The notes under the pieces are model-generated. The model made no database searches. It was given only the letters and a program-made list of their open reading frames with translations, and had not been told where the DNA came from. From the NCBI RefSeq assembly GCF_900100365.1, contig NZ_FNKU01000003.1:95735-159734 (forward strand): a DNA stretch of 64,000 nt, written 5' to 3'. Made by a program: the position numbers and the translations under genes. The DNA is from Pseudomonas cannabina (GTDB lineage: Bacteria > Pseudomonadota > Gammaproteobacteria > Pseudomonadales > Pseudomonadaceae). Below are positions 8,083 to 18,378 of the stretch, piece after piece (position 1 is the stretch's first letter; each line of letters opens with the position of its first letter).

Positions 8083-8175
8083 GTGTAAGCCTGTGCTGAG
8101 GAGGGATCGACTCGATTTCGGCTATGATAACCGATTTCAAAATCCCACAATTTGCAGCCGCAGGCTGCTCAGTTC

Positions 8176-8649
8176 ATAGAACTGATCAACGTCCCCTCAA
8201 GGTAATCGAGCGCAGTGAACAGGGTCACGGTGCCATGGCGAATGTAATCGTGCGATTGCGTGCGGATATGGCCGATGCCCAGAGGCAGTCCCGGCTGGGT
8301 ACGCTCCAAGGCCTGAACCTGACTTTTTTCATCGCAGCACAGCACCAGTGCCTTGTCTGGCGGGTCCAGATACAATCCGATGACGTCCCAGAATTTCTCT
8401 TCGAAGTTGGGATCGTTGGACAGCTTGAACGTACGAGTCAGGTGCGGCTTTATGTCATTGGCAGCCCATATACGCTGGACGCTGGCCGGAGAAATACCCG
8501 CGACTTGCGCCATGCTTCGGCAGCTCCAGCGAGGCTGGCCAATACGAGGTTGAACCACTTGCTCAAGCACTCGAGCCATAGCGTCTGGCGGCAAGAATGA
8601 CTTACGTCCGCGGCCAGGCTTATCGATCAAACCGTCTAGTCCCTGTTCA
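8176..8649 (-). pseudogene. IS630-family transposase, N-terminal part, 5' truncated
   Basis: The minus strand encodes GLDGLIDKPGRGRKSFLPPD, a helix-turn-helix region with RWSCRSMAQVAGISPASVQR, and VLCCDEKSQVQALERTQPGL carrying the first catalytic Asp, ending at LDYLEGTLISS where the IS91 element enters. The first ~70 residues are replaced by the IS801 fragment at 8650. With the C-terminal piece at 6037-6410 it forms one dead transposase gene. Confidence 0.8.
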
Positions 8650-9118
8650 TGTATAGGAATTTCAATAATTCCTATACAGGGTAATCCTCCTAAAAAGGCA
8701 CCCTCTGCGTGATGCCAACGTGGCGTCGATGTCGGCAAAAAGCTTTTTTCACCCATCACCCACGCCGAAAAATGGATTGAAAGCGACTTTTCTGTACCTT
8801 TTCCAGATTTTGGACGCACCTCTCCCGTATCAGGCCGGCACGTACCTCAATTGCGCGATGCTTTGAGCGTTGTTGATCAAGCCCTGCACCGTCAGGCCGG
8901 CGATGGCTGCGGTGTACACCATCCGCGCTCCGCACAGCACGCAGCTGAACGGATCCCGCTGCAAGAACGCTTTGCTCATCTGCGCAAAATACAGTTTTGG
9001 CGCTTTGCCACGCCTTTCCATGCGTAGCGCCTCATACACCCGGGGTAGCTGTCGGCCACAGACGCGGTTGGCCAGAAATCCAAAATACCGGATCATCCGA
9101 AAGTGCTTTTCGGGGATG
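8650..9118 (-). mobile_element. IS801 fragment (terminal ~470 bp)
   Basis: It starts at the intact ATGTATAGG end next to GTTC (a GAAC target on the element strand) and contains the last 88 codons of the transposase (8830-9096 region). It stops inside the gene at GGGATGTGC, where the methyltransferase sequence resumes. It differs from the full copy at 2032 in several bases, so it is not a simple duplicate of it. Confidence 0.85.
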
Positions 9119-9740
9119 TGCAGGCTGCAGGCATTTCGTTGGTAAGGATCTGGATGGCCGTACCAAAGCCTCCGTCGAGCTCGTTCACCAAACCCTTAGG
9201 TTAATCGAATACTACAAACCAGCATTGTGGGCTGTAGAAAATCCAGTTGGCCGTATCGAAAAATTAGGAGGGCTCCCGGGATGGAGACTTTCATTCGATC
9301 CGTGCCACGTTGGAGATCCCTATACGAAGAAGACCTTAATCTGGGGCCGTTTCAACGCAGACCTTCCCGTTGCACCGGTCATGCCTGTTGAGGGTTCCAA
9401 AATGCACCTCAAGTACGGAGGCCGGAGCCTCGCGACAAAAAACGCAAGAAGCGTAACCCCCGAGGGATTTTCGTACGCTTTCTTCATGGCAAATAACCAA
9501 CTTGATAACCCTCAATTTGCCCTACGGGCGAAGTACGACCGTCTTTCGTCGCGACTTTTGGGCCAGGCCATTGACGCGGGTTTGAAACCTCATGAGATCA
9601 GCGAGCTCATTGACGATGCATACCTTATGGATCTTGACGACAACAAGGCCCACTTGCTGCTGAGCAAGGCTGTGTCTATGCGCGGCGTTAACCTAGACAG
9701 CTTCTTGGATAAAGGCGGGCAGATAGCAATGAGCTTTTAG
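9119..9740 (+). pseudogene. Cytosine-5 DNA methyltransferase, C-terminal half
   Basis: From CAGCRHFVGKDLDGRT onward this continues the protein cut at 2031. The ALWAVENPVGRIEKL segment is the motif with the conserved ENP of C5 methyltransferases, and LPGWRLSFDPCHVGDPYTKK with TLIWGRF follows as in phage and plasmid family members. The C-terminal extension of about 60 residues (HEISELIDDAYLMDLDDNKA) looks like a small added domain. No own start exists except inside the IS801 fragment. The ACGTACGT promoter at 1471 would have driven the intact gene. Confidence 0.85.
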
Positions 9741-9785
9741 TGCTGTTTCGTTCTTGCCCGGTTTGTAGCTGGGCAGAGCGGGTTT

Positions 9786-9800
9786 GTTGCTACTAGCAAC
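9786..9800. promoter_or_regulatory. GTTGCTACTAGCAAC palindrome, parS-like site 2
   Basis: This is the same 15-bp palindrome as at 1446. It lies 110 bp upstream of parA, where it could act as operator or centromere. Confidence 0.6.
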
Positions 9801-9909
9801 AACACGATTCAGCTCAAATGGCTTAAAACGATAATATTCCTGAATTCTCCTGTTTACAAGCTGTGTTCATGAACTATAATCAATTTTCAACCTACAGAAG
9901 GGCATTTAC

Positions 9910-11040
9910 ATGAACTCAACCGAAGAATCTCAGTTGGAGCTACAGAGTTTTGTCGACTTTGGAGCCTTAACATTTTCTCCACAGTTTGCCGCTGAGTGCT
10001 TTGGGCTGACGACCAGGCGACTGAAGGATATTGAAGAGGAGAATGGAGTTGAGATTCGTCGTGTTCCTCGTGGCACCTCTACTGCACGGGTTTATGGACT
10101 CGCCGATCTATTCGCTATCGCAGCCCTACGTCGACGCTTGGGACATTCGAAAGGACTTCCGCGCCAAATCGTTGCTTCGACATTTGTACCGAAAGGCGGC
10201 ACAGCTAAAACAACTACGGCTGTGAACCTAGCTCTGTCTGCTCAGTTCGCAGGCATGAAAACGCTGATCATCGACAACGACCCTCAGGGCGACACATCCA
10301 GCATGCTGGGCTACGACCCTGATTTGGGGCCGGAGGACCTGACCGAGATGGGTATTCCTCAGGATCGACTTGTAGACGGCCACCTCGGCAATCTGATCAG
10401 TCCTCTGTTGCGGATGCGTGCATTCGATCCGAAAACCCTTGATGAGGTCATCAAGAAGCCATTTGGTGAGGATGGCATTCACCTGATTCCTGCGGATTCC
10501 TACATCGAGGATTTGGGCGTTGCCCTGGACGCTTCTAACAACCCCGATATGTGGTATGCCCGTTGGATTGAACAGGCCAAAACCGGCCAAATACCTGGCT
10601 GTGATCTTTCGAGCTATGACCTGATCATCTTCGATAACGCCCCTGCCGGTTCCCGACTGACTAAAAATTCAGTTGCAGCTAGCGACTTACTTCTGTGTCC
10701 GATTCGAATGGACAAGTTTTCATTCCGCGCCCTTCTTCGGCTGAACGATTGGTGCGCCCGATTTGCACGGGAATACAGCTACGCACCTAAATTGCTCGCG
10801 ATCCCGACGATGTTTATCCGCAATCGCCCGTCTCTAATCAATAATCTTTTCCGTCTTAATGAGCTTTTTCCTGGCCGGGTAACGGAAGAAAAAATCTATG
10901 TCTCTGAGGAGTACGCCAAGTCACTGGATGACGGCATTCCGCTGCTGCTGTGGAAAGGGGCTACCTCAAAAAGTCTTGGTCCAGTCCGAAGCGTACACCG
11001 GGAAATTCTCAACAAAATCCGGGAAATTGCTTCGGCCTGA
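9910..11040 (+). CDS. parA: ParA-type partition ATPase, 376 aa
   Basis: ParA ATPases move plasmid copies apart by binding the nucleoid and interacting with ParB on the centromere. Residues ~20-80 hold a helix-turn-helix-like N terminus (FAAECFGLTTRRLKDIEEEN), as in type Ia ParA proteins that repress their own promoter. The deviant Walker A motif KGGTAKTTT is at residues ~96-104, followed by TLIIDNDPQGDTSSML and the Walker B YDLIIFDNAPAGSRL. The gene is followed by two copies of the GTTGCTA palindrome and then parB, 70 nt later, which fits a par operon. It is intact. Confidence 0.92.
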   Translation: MNSTEESQLELQSFVDFGALTFSPQFAAECFGLTTRRLKDIEEENGVEIRRVPRGTSTARVYGLADLFAIAALRRRLGHSKGLPRQIVASTFVPKGGTAKTTTAVNLALSAQFAGMKTLIIDNDPQGDTSSMLGYDPDLGPEDLTEMGIPQDRLVDGHLGNLISPLLRMRAFDPKTLDEVIKKPFGEDGIHLIPADSYIEDLGVALDASNNPDMWYARWIEQAKTGQIPGCDLSSYDLIIFDNAPAGSRLTKNSVAASDLLLCPIRMDKFSFRALLRLNDWCARFAREYSYAPKLLAIPTMFIRNRPSLINNLFRLNELFPGRVTEEKIYVSEEYAKSLDDGIPLLLWKGATSKSLGPVRSVHREILNKIREIASA

Positions 11041-11043
11041 GTT

Positions 11044-11058
11044 GTTGCTAGTAGCAAC
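11044..11058. promoter_or_regulatory. GTTGCTAGTAGCAAC palindrome, parS-like site 3
   Basis: It differs from the other copies only at the central base. It lies in the parA-parB gap, three bases after the parA stop. Confidence 0.6.
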
Positions 11059-11072
11059 AAAAGAGAACCCGT

Positions 11073-11087
11073 GTTGCTACTAGCAAC
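11073..11087. promoter_or_regulatory. GTTGCTACTAGCAAC palindrome, parS-like site 4
   Basis: It lies 14 bp after site 3 and 23 bp before the parB start. Paired sites at this distance are typical of cooperative ParB binding. Confidence 0.6.
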
Positions 11088-11110
11088 ACTGAATGTTGGA
11101 GATGCAGCAC

Positions 11111-12079
11111 ATGAAATCAAACGATTACCCTGGAAAACCTAAAACTGGCGTGGTTGGCCTTCGCAGGCCAGCAGAGATTCCAGAAGGAACTCCATCCAGC
11201 GCGCAGGGAAGGGCAGCAATGCTCCAAATGCTGGATGAAAAGGCCCAGGAGCCATTGGTTGGAGAGTGGATAGGTAAAGACCAATCCCTAGAGGATATTG
11301 ACGTCTCAAGCGTCGATGTATCGCCATACCAGCCTCGGATGATCTTTGACAAGGTGGCTATCTCGCTACTCGTGGAGTCAATACGTGAAATTGGACTGGG
11401 TAAACCAATTCTTGTAAGACCTCTTCCAAACGGCAGACATGAGCTCGTAGGTGGTGAGAGGCGTTGGAGAGCTGTCACTATCTTGGGATGGGACAGGATA
11501 CCGGCTGTTGTGAAGCCAATGAGCGACGACATGGCAATGTTGCTCGCACTGGCAGACAACGAGCATGAAGAGTTGACTGACTATGAGCTTGCTCGTAGCT
11601 ACGACCGCTACCTTCAAAATGGTAATGATAAGAGCCAAAGCGCCATTGCACGTCGCTTGGGGATCAACCGTTCTGTAGTAAGTCGGTGCCTTGACCTTAT
11701 GAAGCTCCCGACTTCGATACGCCAAGTACTTGATCAGCATCCAGGTCTGATTACTGCCAACTACGCTAAAAAGTTCGTGGATTTAGCGGAGCAGGATGTT
11801 CACATCGTCGAGAGACAGGTGCTGAGCATGGTCGAAAAAGGTACTAAGCAGGAACAAGCACTCCGCCAGATTGCCGTGAAAATTGCTGCATGTTCTAATC
11901 AAGGTCGACCGGCATTTGTTCCGCGCCCAGTAGCTGGAATTGGAACAATTAAACTTTCCGGTCAAAAGCTAGAATTGAAGTGTGAAAAAGGGATAGATCC
12001 AAACTTGCTATTGCAGGAGTTTGAAAACTTTTTAAATAAATTTGATCGAAGCAAACTTGCCGCAAAGGAAGCGGAGTAG
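11111..12079 (+). CDS. parB: ParB-type partition protein, 322 aa
   Basis: ParB binds centromere sites and couples them to ParA. The start at 11111 is preferred because GGAGATGCAGCAC precedes it. The N-terminal ParB nuclease-like fold contains VSPYQPRMIFDKVAISLLVE, the GGERRWRAV motif at about residue 120, and DNEHEELTDYELARSYDRYL. The helix-turn-helix follows (QSAIARRLGINRSVVSRCLD, residues ~175-200). The C-terminal ~60 residues look like a small dimer domain (LSGQKLELKCEKGIDPNLLL). The gene is intact and is the natural partner of parA and the four palindromes. Confidence 0.92.
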   Translation: MKSNDYPGKPKTGVVGLRRPAEIPEGTPSSAQGRAAMLQMLDEKAQEPLVGEWIGKDQSLEDIDVSSVDVSPYQPRMIFDKVAISLLVESIREIGLGKPILVRPLPNGRHELVGGERRWRAVTILGWDRIPAVVKPMSDDMAMLLALADNEHEELTDYELARSYDRYLQNGNDKSQSAIARRLGINRSVVSRCLDLMKLPTSIRQVLDQHPGLITANYAKKFVDLAEQDVHIVERQVLSMVEKGTKQEQALRQIAVKIAACSNQGRPAFVPRPVAGIGTIKLSGQKLELKCEKGIDPNLLLQEFENFLNKFDRSKLAAKEAE

Positions 12080-12084
12080 GGCAT

Positions 12085-12336
12085 ATGACTAAAGGGATGA
12101 CAAGAATGAAAGCGTTATTGGAACATCTTGCATATATAGCCGCAGGAGGAGCTCTGCTTTTAGGTTTGTTGTTTTACCTGGAGCACCGAAAGGAAGCCAA
12201 AGCAGCTGTAGATGATGAGAGGCATGATCGTTGCCTCAAGGAGGCTTTGAATCCTCCTCCTCCATTCAAGCACAGCTTGGATTGCGTAGGATGGCAGCGC
12301 ATAAGGTCTGATATCCCACTTCCTGCGCAAGGTTGA
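12085..12336 (+). CDS. Small membrane protein, 83 aa
   Basis: One hydrophobic segment is visible at residues ~13-30 (HLAYIAAGGALLLGLLFYLE), followed by a charged soluble tail with two cysteines (RCLKEAL, LDCVGW). It starts 6 bp after parB and is probably co-transcribed with it. Three possible ATGs lie in the first 21 nt. No family is recognised. Confidence 0.6.
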   Translation: MTKGMTRMKALLEHLAYIAAGGALLLGLLFYLEHRKEAKAAVDDERHDRCLKEALNPPPPFKHSLDCVGWQRIRSDIPLPAQG

Positions 12337-12360
12337 AATGATAAGGGAACACAGACGCGA

Positions 12361-12807
12361 ATGCTGTTTGGTGACGAAGCTGATGCTCATGCCTATGGGG
12401 CAACGCGAGAATGGAAAACGGTCATGAGTGAAGTTTTTGTCAGTACTGTCCACCCGAATCTTGGGCGGCTCTACTGGGCTTACACCCCCGCTGATGTCGG
12501 CTACCCCGACCATTGCAGCATTACCGACTGGAGCGAACTGGCGACGAAATTCCCCAAAGGCTGGAGGGATCACGACTACCTGCATTGGCTTCATAAGTCG
12601 CATATATACAGGGTCTTCGATCCGGACGACGTCTTTGCTGACTATGCAGTGGAAGATGATGAGGAAAACGAAATCCATGAGCAGCGTCTCTCGGGATTGC
12701 TTGCCGGACTACACGCCAAAAGCGGGCAAACTGTCGAAGAATTTCGACTTTGGATGTTCCGTGCGGACTGGGTAGATGTGCCAGCGCTACTGGTCGTCGA
12801 GAGTTGA
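12361..12807 (+). CDS. Hypothetical acidic protein, 148 aa
   Basis: The protein is rich in aromatic and acidic residues (LYWAYTPADVGYPDHCSITD, YLHWLHKSHIYRVFDPDDVF) with an acidic patch EDDEENE. An internal ATG at 12424 (MSEVFVSTVHPN) could be the true start, since the first 21 residues look less conserved in character. No signal peptide or membrane segment. It resembles small uncharacterised plasmid proteins; function unknown. Confidence 0.55.
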   Translation: MLFGDEADAHAYGATREWKTVMSEVFVSTVHPNLGRLYWAYTPADVGYPDHCSITDWSELATKFPKGWRDHDYLHWLHKSHIYRVFDPDDVFADYAVEDDEENEIHEQRLSGLLAGLHAKSGQTVEEFRLWMFRADWVDVPALLVVES

Positions 12808-12826
12808 GGGAAAAGTGGAGGTGGCC

Positions 12827-13061
12827 ATGTCTTGGGCAGATGCAGCAGCACCGGTCGTAGCAGAAGTGATTCGCCGTGTGGGCCGGAGCGACATGAAGGC
12901 GCTGCGCAAGGCGTTGACTGATGCATACCCATGGGGCGAGCGAGAAAACACGCCGTACAAAGCTTGGCTTGCCGAGATTCGCCGCCAGTTGGGCCACCCG
13001 CTGAATGCCCCGAAGGCAGATCCGGCGAACACGCAAACTGACATGTTCAACCAGCGTTACA
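12827..13061 (+). pseudogene. Hypothetical plasmid protein, 3' end cut by IS21
   Basis: The frame from 12827 (MSWADAAAPVVAEVIRRVGR, then RKALTDAYPWGERENTPYKA and WLAEIRRQLGHPL) looks like a small conserved protein. Its last codons are inside the IS21 end, where a chance stop occurs at 13076-13078. Eight bases before the start is GGAGG. The natural C terminus is unknown because no continuation is found on the other side of the IS21 copy. Confidence 0.6.
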
Positions 13062-13146
13062 TGTCACCGCCACTGTAAAAATGACCCCCTAACGCCAACC
13101 TAGAATTGACCCCCCTGGGTAAAACTGGCGGCTTTGAGCTGCCAAT

Positions 13147-14975
<1,829 letters not shown>

Positions 14976-15023
14976 GTTGGCGATTTAGCACGGAAGGGGG
15001 TCACTTTTTAGTTGGCGTTGACA

Positions 15024-15039
15024 ATAAATCAGCGTCTCC
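15024..15039. mobile_element. MITEPsy1-like remnant cut by IS21
   Basis: ATAAATCAGCGTCTCC followed by TTAG is the last 16 bp of the ~99-bp element seen elsewhere. The rest was removed at the IS21 end at 15023. Confidence 0.8.
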
Positions 15040-15458
15040 TTAGGTTTGAAACTACCTGGTGGAACCGAAGTTACTCCGGTTGTATTTCTCGTGCTGCTCG
15101 CGGGTTTGGATTCGACCTCTGAAGCAGCTTTTTCAGATGCTTTTTTCTTTACCCCACTGCTGGTGGTTACTGATTTCCGGCGAGGTTTACCGGTGGACCG
15201 AGAATTCGACTTCCCCGGAGAAACCCTCACCTTCGTGAGATAGCTTTTCAGCGTCGTTGGAGCGATCTCTAATCCGCTCTCCCTGAGGATCTCTGTGATT
15301 TTCTCTATGGTGTATCCCCGTGACTGCAAGTCACGGATTGACGTAGCCATCATCCTTATTGCTTCTAGATTTGAAATTTTTCGATCTGGATCTTCTACCT
15401 GAGGCATCTCCTCAAGCTTTCCTTTCAGTATCTCAATCTGCGAAACGCTGATCGCCAT
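15040..15458 (-). pseudogene. Plasmid transfer-region DNA-binding protein, 3' truncated
   Basis: The intact N terminus (MAISVSQIEILKGKLEEMPQ) leads into a helix-turn-helix-like segment at residues ~37-70 (SIRDLQSRGYTIEKITEILR, then PTTLKSYLTKVR). A low-complexity Lys/Ser/Thr-rich linker follows (RRKSVTTSSGVKKK). After PPGSFKPK the frame enters the MITE remnant and IS21, so the natural end is lost. Such proteins (TraK/MobC-like in layout) often lie next to the relaxosome genes on the opposite strand. An operator of the transfer regulon sits upstream, shared with the divergent relaxosome genes. Confidence 0.6.
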
Positions 15459-15517
15459 TCGCCTTTCCCCGAATTGTGCATTTGCCCTGATTGTATGGGC
15501 ATCTCTTGCGCAGTCAA

Positions 15518-15545
15518 GGTCCGTACGATAGCCTGCATACGAAAT
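15518..15545. promoter_or_regulatory. Transfer-regulon operator, site 1
   Basis: GGTCCGTAC-N10-ATACGAAAT fits the inverted repeat ATTTCGTAT-N10-ATACGAAAT (right arm perfect, left arm weaker). It lies between the divergent genes at 15458 and 15701. Confidence 0.6.
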
Positions 15546-15700
15546 GCGGTTTAGAATTCAGGACAGGGTAGGGTTTGTACTCCCGCCATAAATGGCGTAC
15601 GTACAACCGGCCTCGCTGCAGTCGTTTCACTCCCTTGCGCGGCCTACCTCCCTGCTCAGGGCTACGCCCCGAGACCCCTTGAACAGCGAAGGACCTATTT

Positions 15701-16003
15701 ATGAGCACGAGTGAACAGCGGCGCCGAACCGGCCGCCTACCACCTATTAGGTGTTTTCAGGATGAGGAAGAAATCGTTAGGCAAAAAGCCCATGACTGCG
15801 GCCAGAGTGTGGGGCAGTTCATGCTTGCCACTGCGTTGAACAGGCGCACGCGTAGCAAGGTTGACGGGCATATTCTTAACGAGCTGCGGAGGCTTGGTGG
15901 TCTCCAAAAGCACCTGTACAACGAAAGCGGGGGCAGACATTCCAAGGAGCTGGCAGAGATCCTTGTTGAGCTGAAGCAAGCCATCGTAAGGATTGGTTCT
16001 TAA
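15701..16003 (+). CDS. NikA/MobC-like relaxosome accessory protein, 100 aa
   Basis: The N-terminal half (PPIRCFQDEEEIVRQKAHDC, GQSVGQFMLATALNR) has the strand-helix-helix pattern of ribbon-helix-helix relaxosome proteins that bind oriT and recruit the relaxase. The C-terminal half (VDGHILNELRRLGGLQKHLY, ELAEILVELKQAIVRIGS) matches the MobC-type helical region. Its stop overlaps the relaxase start in TAATG, the same arrangement as nikA-nikB. The ~200-bp gap upstream is the likely place for oriT. Confidence 0.75.
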   Translation: MSTSEQRRRTGRLPPIRCFQDEEEIVRQKAHDCGQSVGQFMLATALNRRTRSKVDGHILNELRRLGGLQKHLYNESGGRHSKELAEILVELKQAIVRIGS

Positions 16004-16105
16004 TGCTTGCAAAAGTCCCACCGCGCAGGGCTGATGGTAAATCCAGCTTTGCGGATTTGGTCCAATATGCGACGCAACGAGACGAAGATAAAAAGGAACT
16101 GACTG

Positions 16106-16354
16106 ATGAGCTCGATCCAGGCTACAGCCGAAGAGACAACGCAATTCTTGAGTCTGCTAGAGCGCATCTCGAAAGAGCAGCAGACAATCTGCGAGCGACT
16201 GGACGAATTAGCCTTACTGATGCAGATGCCATCAGAGGGCGTCTTGGAAGTGCTCGAAGGGCTCTTGATACCGATGGGCGTAGACATGTCACGTCTCAAC
16301 ACGAAGTTCCAGGAGACGCTGACCGAAGTGGTGACCAACAACTCCAAAAGGTAG
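16106..16354 (+). CDS. Embedded coiled-coil gene 1 inside the relaxase gene, 82 aa
   Basis: It is read in a different frame from the relaxase. AAAAGGA lies 8-14 nt before the ATG, a strong ribosome-binding site. The product is helical and coiled-coil-like (TTQFLSLLERISKEQQTICE, then RLDELALLMQ) with LEVLEGLLIPMGVDMSRLNT. It resembles the next embedded protein (LLE-I-QQ-I-L-E-L spacing, then LxxLxxP), which argues for two real paralogous genes and not chance frames. Overlapping genes within relaxase genes are known from RSF1010 mobB-mobA; homology to MobB is not shown. Confidence 0.65.
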   Translation: MSSIQATAEETTQFLSLLERISKEQQTICERLDELALLMQMPSEGVLEVLEGLLIPMGVDMSRLNTKFQETLTEVVTNNSKR

Positions 16355-16360
16355 ATTCTG

Positions 16361-16543
16361 ATGAACATCAAAGAAGCATTGCCGCTGCTCGAAACCATCT
16401 TGCAACAGCAGCAAGTTATCTCCGACAAGCTACAAGAAATAATCCTGACTTTGCGGCACGAGCCCGAGCCCGTCGAACCGCAATTACGTTTCATGCTTCA
16501 GCCACTCAACGAAGGGATCGAGCAGATGAGCAAACAGCTCTAG
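16361..16543 (+). CDS. Embedded coiled-coil gene 2 inside the relaxase gene, 60 aa
   Basis: It starts 7 nt after the first embedded gene, with AAAAGG 11-16 nt upstream, so the two are probably translationally coupled. The product (MNIKEALPLLETILQQQQVI, then SDKLQEIILTLRHEPEPVEP) has the same layout as the first: a helical heptad part, a proline-rich hinge and a second helix (QPLNEGIEQMSKQL). It also overlaps the relaxase frame. Possible role: a relaxosome or membrane-coupling accessory; not established. Confidence 0.6.
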   Translation: MNIKEALPLLETILQQQQVISDKLQEIILTLRHEPEPVEPQLRFMLQPLNEGIEQMSKQL

Positions 16544-17135
16544 CCGAACTTGAATCAGGGATTTTGCTGGGTGACTCAATTAACGAGAAATCATCTTCAG
16601 GCGTTTCCTGTCAGCACAACTGTTTGAGCCTTGAGACAGCAGCAGCTGAAATGAGAGCGGTTGCCGCTCAAAATGCTAGAGTAAAAGATCCTGTTTATCA
16701 TGTTATTTTGAGTTGGCCATCTGACGAATTTCCAACCGATGAACAGGCTTTTGCTTCTGGTCTTCACGCCATGGAAGCTGTAGGCATGAAAGATCATCAA
16801 TACGTGTTTGCGATTCATCACGATACCGATAATGTACATCTCCATATGACCGTAAACAGAGTTCATCCTGATTCGTTCAATGCTGTGTATCCAGACCGTG
16901 ATTATTTTCGTCTGGATTATGCAATGCGTGAGCTGGAGTTACGTTACGGCTTGCAACACGACAATGGACCTAATGTCGTTGTTCATGAAAATGGAAAGCC
17001 TATCATTCAGTGGGCTTCCAATAAGGCAAAACAGCAGGGCAAGATTTCAACGAAGGCTGCTGACATGGAGCGTCACGCGGATCAACAAAGTCTTCACTCC
17101 TATGCTCGTGGTGAACCACGTATGCAAATTGCTAA

Positions 17136-17234
17136 GGAGGCGCTGATTTATTCGATTTTTCGTCCCTGCAACGCTCTGGAGGCCTTGATTTATCTGGGGG
17201 CAACAGCTGGGTTTTAGAATAAATCAGCGTCTCC
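17136..17234. mobile_element. MITEPsy1-like element in the relaxase gene
   Basis: A 99-bp copy flanked by CTAA on both sides (17132-17135 and 17235-17238). It is read in the relaxase as EALIYSIFRPCNALEALIYL and then a stop. Confidence 0.93.
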
Positions 17235-18334
17235 CTAAGTTGCTTAAATCCGAAAAAATGACATGGCAAACACTTCATGCGCAATTAGCGAAATTTGGAC
17301 TTGGTATCCGTCCTAAAGGTCGTGGTCTTGCAATCTTTGATTTTGGTGAGGTCTCATCGACAGGAATTAAAGCAAGCGACATGCACGAACAGTTGTCACT
17401 AGCGCGTCTGGTTAAACGGCTTGGTGAGTATCAAGAACGAGAGTTGCCTAAAGACTTTTTGACCGCCTCTAATTACAATAAATTTGCTAGCCCTAAGCGC
17501 GATCCTATCGAACGTCAAAATCGCCGTGAAGAGCGTGCGCAGCTTCGTAAAGCGACTCGGGCACGTTATGATGCCTATCGTGTCGCGTTTGTTACACGCC
17601 GAATTGATAAAGAGTGGGTCAAGCAACAATTTATGATGATCCGCGATCAAGCCCGCCAGCAACGGGCAGACATAAAATCACGAATCAAACATCCACTTGA
17701 TCGTAAAGCATTCTACAGTATTTTGGCTTTTGAAACATTAAGGTCGCGTGAGGAACTCAAGACTAAAATTCAGTTGTTACGTCGCGAATTAAAGAGTGAT
17801 CCTGCGAATAAGAGGCTTACATTCCGTGAGTGGGTAGAACGGGAGGCTTCTAACGGCGATCCTGGTGCGATTAGTCAGTTACGTGGGTTTACCTATGGCG
17901 ATAGGCGCAAAGCGAATAAGGAAGGTAATGCAATCATTTTTGCAGGTGACATTGATCCTTCTTCAAGTTCAAATCTGTTTTCCGCTGGCACTGTCCGCCG
18001 TGATGGATCCGTAGTTTTTCGTAGGGCTGAAGGAGATCCGGGTTTTGTGGATCACGGAGGGAAGGTTACTTTCCCTGGAGGCCTCCTCGACGACGAACTT
18101 CTCGCCCATGCACTTGATGACACACGCGCACGGTGGGAGCGGCCTATTGAGATAAAAGGTACCCCCGAATTCATTGACGCAGCTCTTAAGGCACTCATTG
18201 AGCGTGGTTACTCCGGTGATCTTGCCGATCCAACCTTGAATGCTCGGCTCAAAGCCTTGGCTGACCAGCAGGCCGAGGCAAAGGCCAAGCCTTTAAAACG
18301 CGGGCCACGTGCATAACAAACGTTGTTATGCTGT

Positions 18335-18362
18335 ATTCCGTATTGTAGTATTCATACGAAAT
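18335..18362. promoter_or_regulatory. Transfer-regulon operator, site 2
   Basis: ATTCCGTAT-N10-ATACGAAAT, one mismatch between the arms, ends 16 bp before the traH start. This is the best match among five sites. Confidence 0.7.
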
Positions 18363-18378
18363 CAACGGAGATAATCCT

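Larger units (their letters stand above)
6411..8175 (-). mobile_element. IS801-like IS91 element, 1765 bp, inserted in IS630
   Basis: The left end is ATGCATAGGAATTTC (a hairpin with CCTATGCAT). The right end is GCAGCCGCAGGCTGCTCA followed by GTTC. Removing 6411-8175 rejoins the IS630 transposase as ISSIERQHRHQ across a CGAG target. A second copy of the same length sits at 40582-42346 inside an IS5 element. It is longer than IS801 because of a second small gene. Confidence 0.85.
16003..18316 (+). pseudogene. MOBP-type conjugative relaxase (NikB/TraI-like), split by a MITE
   Basis: The relaxase nicks oriT and leads the strand into the recipient. Motif I with the likely catalytic Tyr22 is in KSSFADLVQYATQRD. 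The metal-binding motif is HHDTDNVHLHMTVNRVHP at residues ~270-287. The region between them is long and contains two repeats (RAHLERAADNLRATGR and RNHLATAASYLRQATR) and hosts two genes in another frame. At 17135 a MITE enters with a CTAA duplication and stops the frame after ~378 native residues. Removing it restores QIAKLLKSEKMTWQ and a ~737-residue protein ending at 18316. The catalytic half is left intact, so partial activity is possible. Confidence 0.85.

Noticed and set aside
15590..15610. GGCGTACGTACAAC as a fifth ACGTACGT promoter
   Set aside because: Only two ACGT units, no -10 box next to it and no CGGCTA leader.
17139..17218. Short frame inside each MITE (EALIYSIFRPCNALEALIYL)
   Set aside because: It only appears as a readthrough of host genes into the element and has no start or ribosome-binding site.
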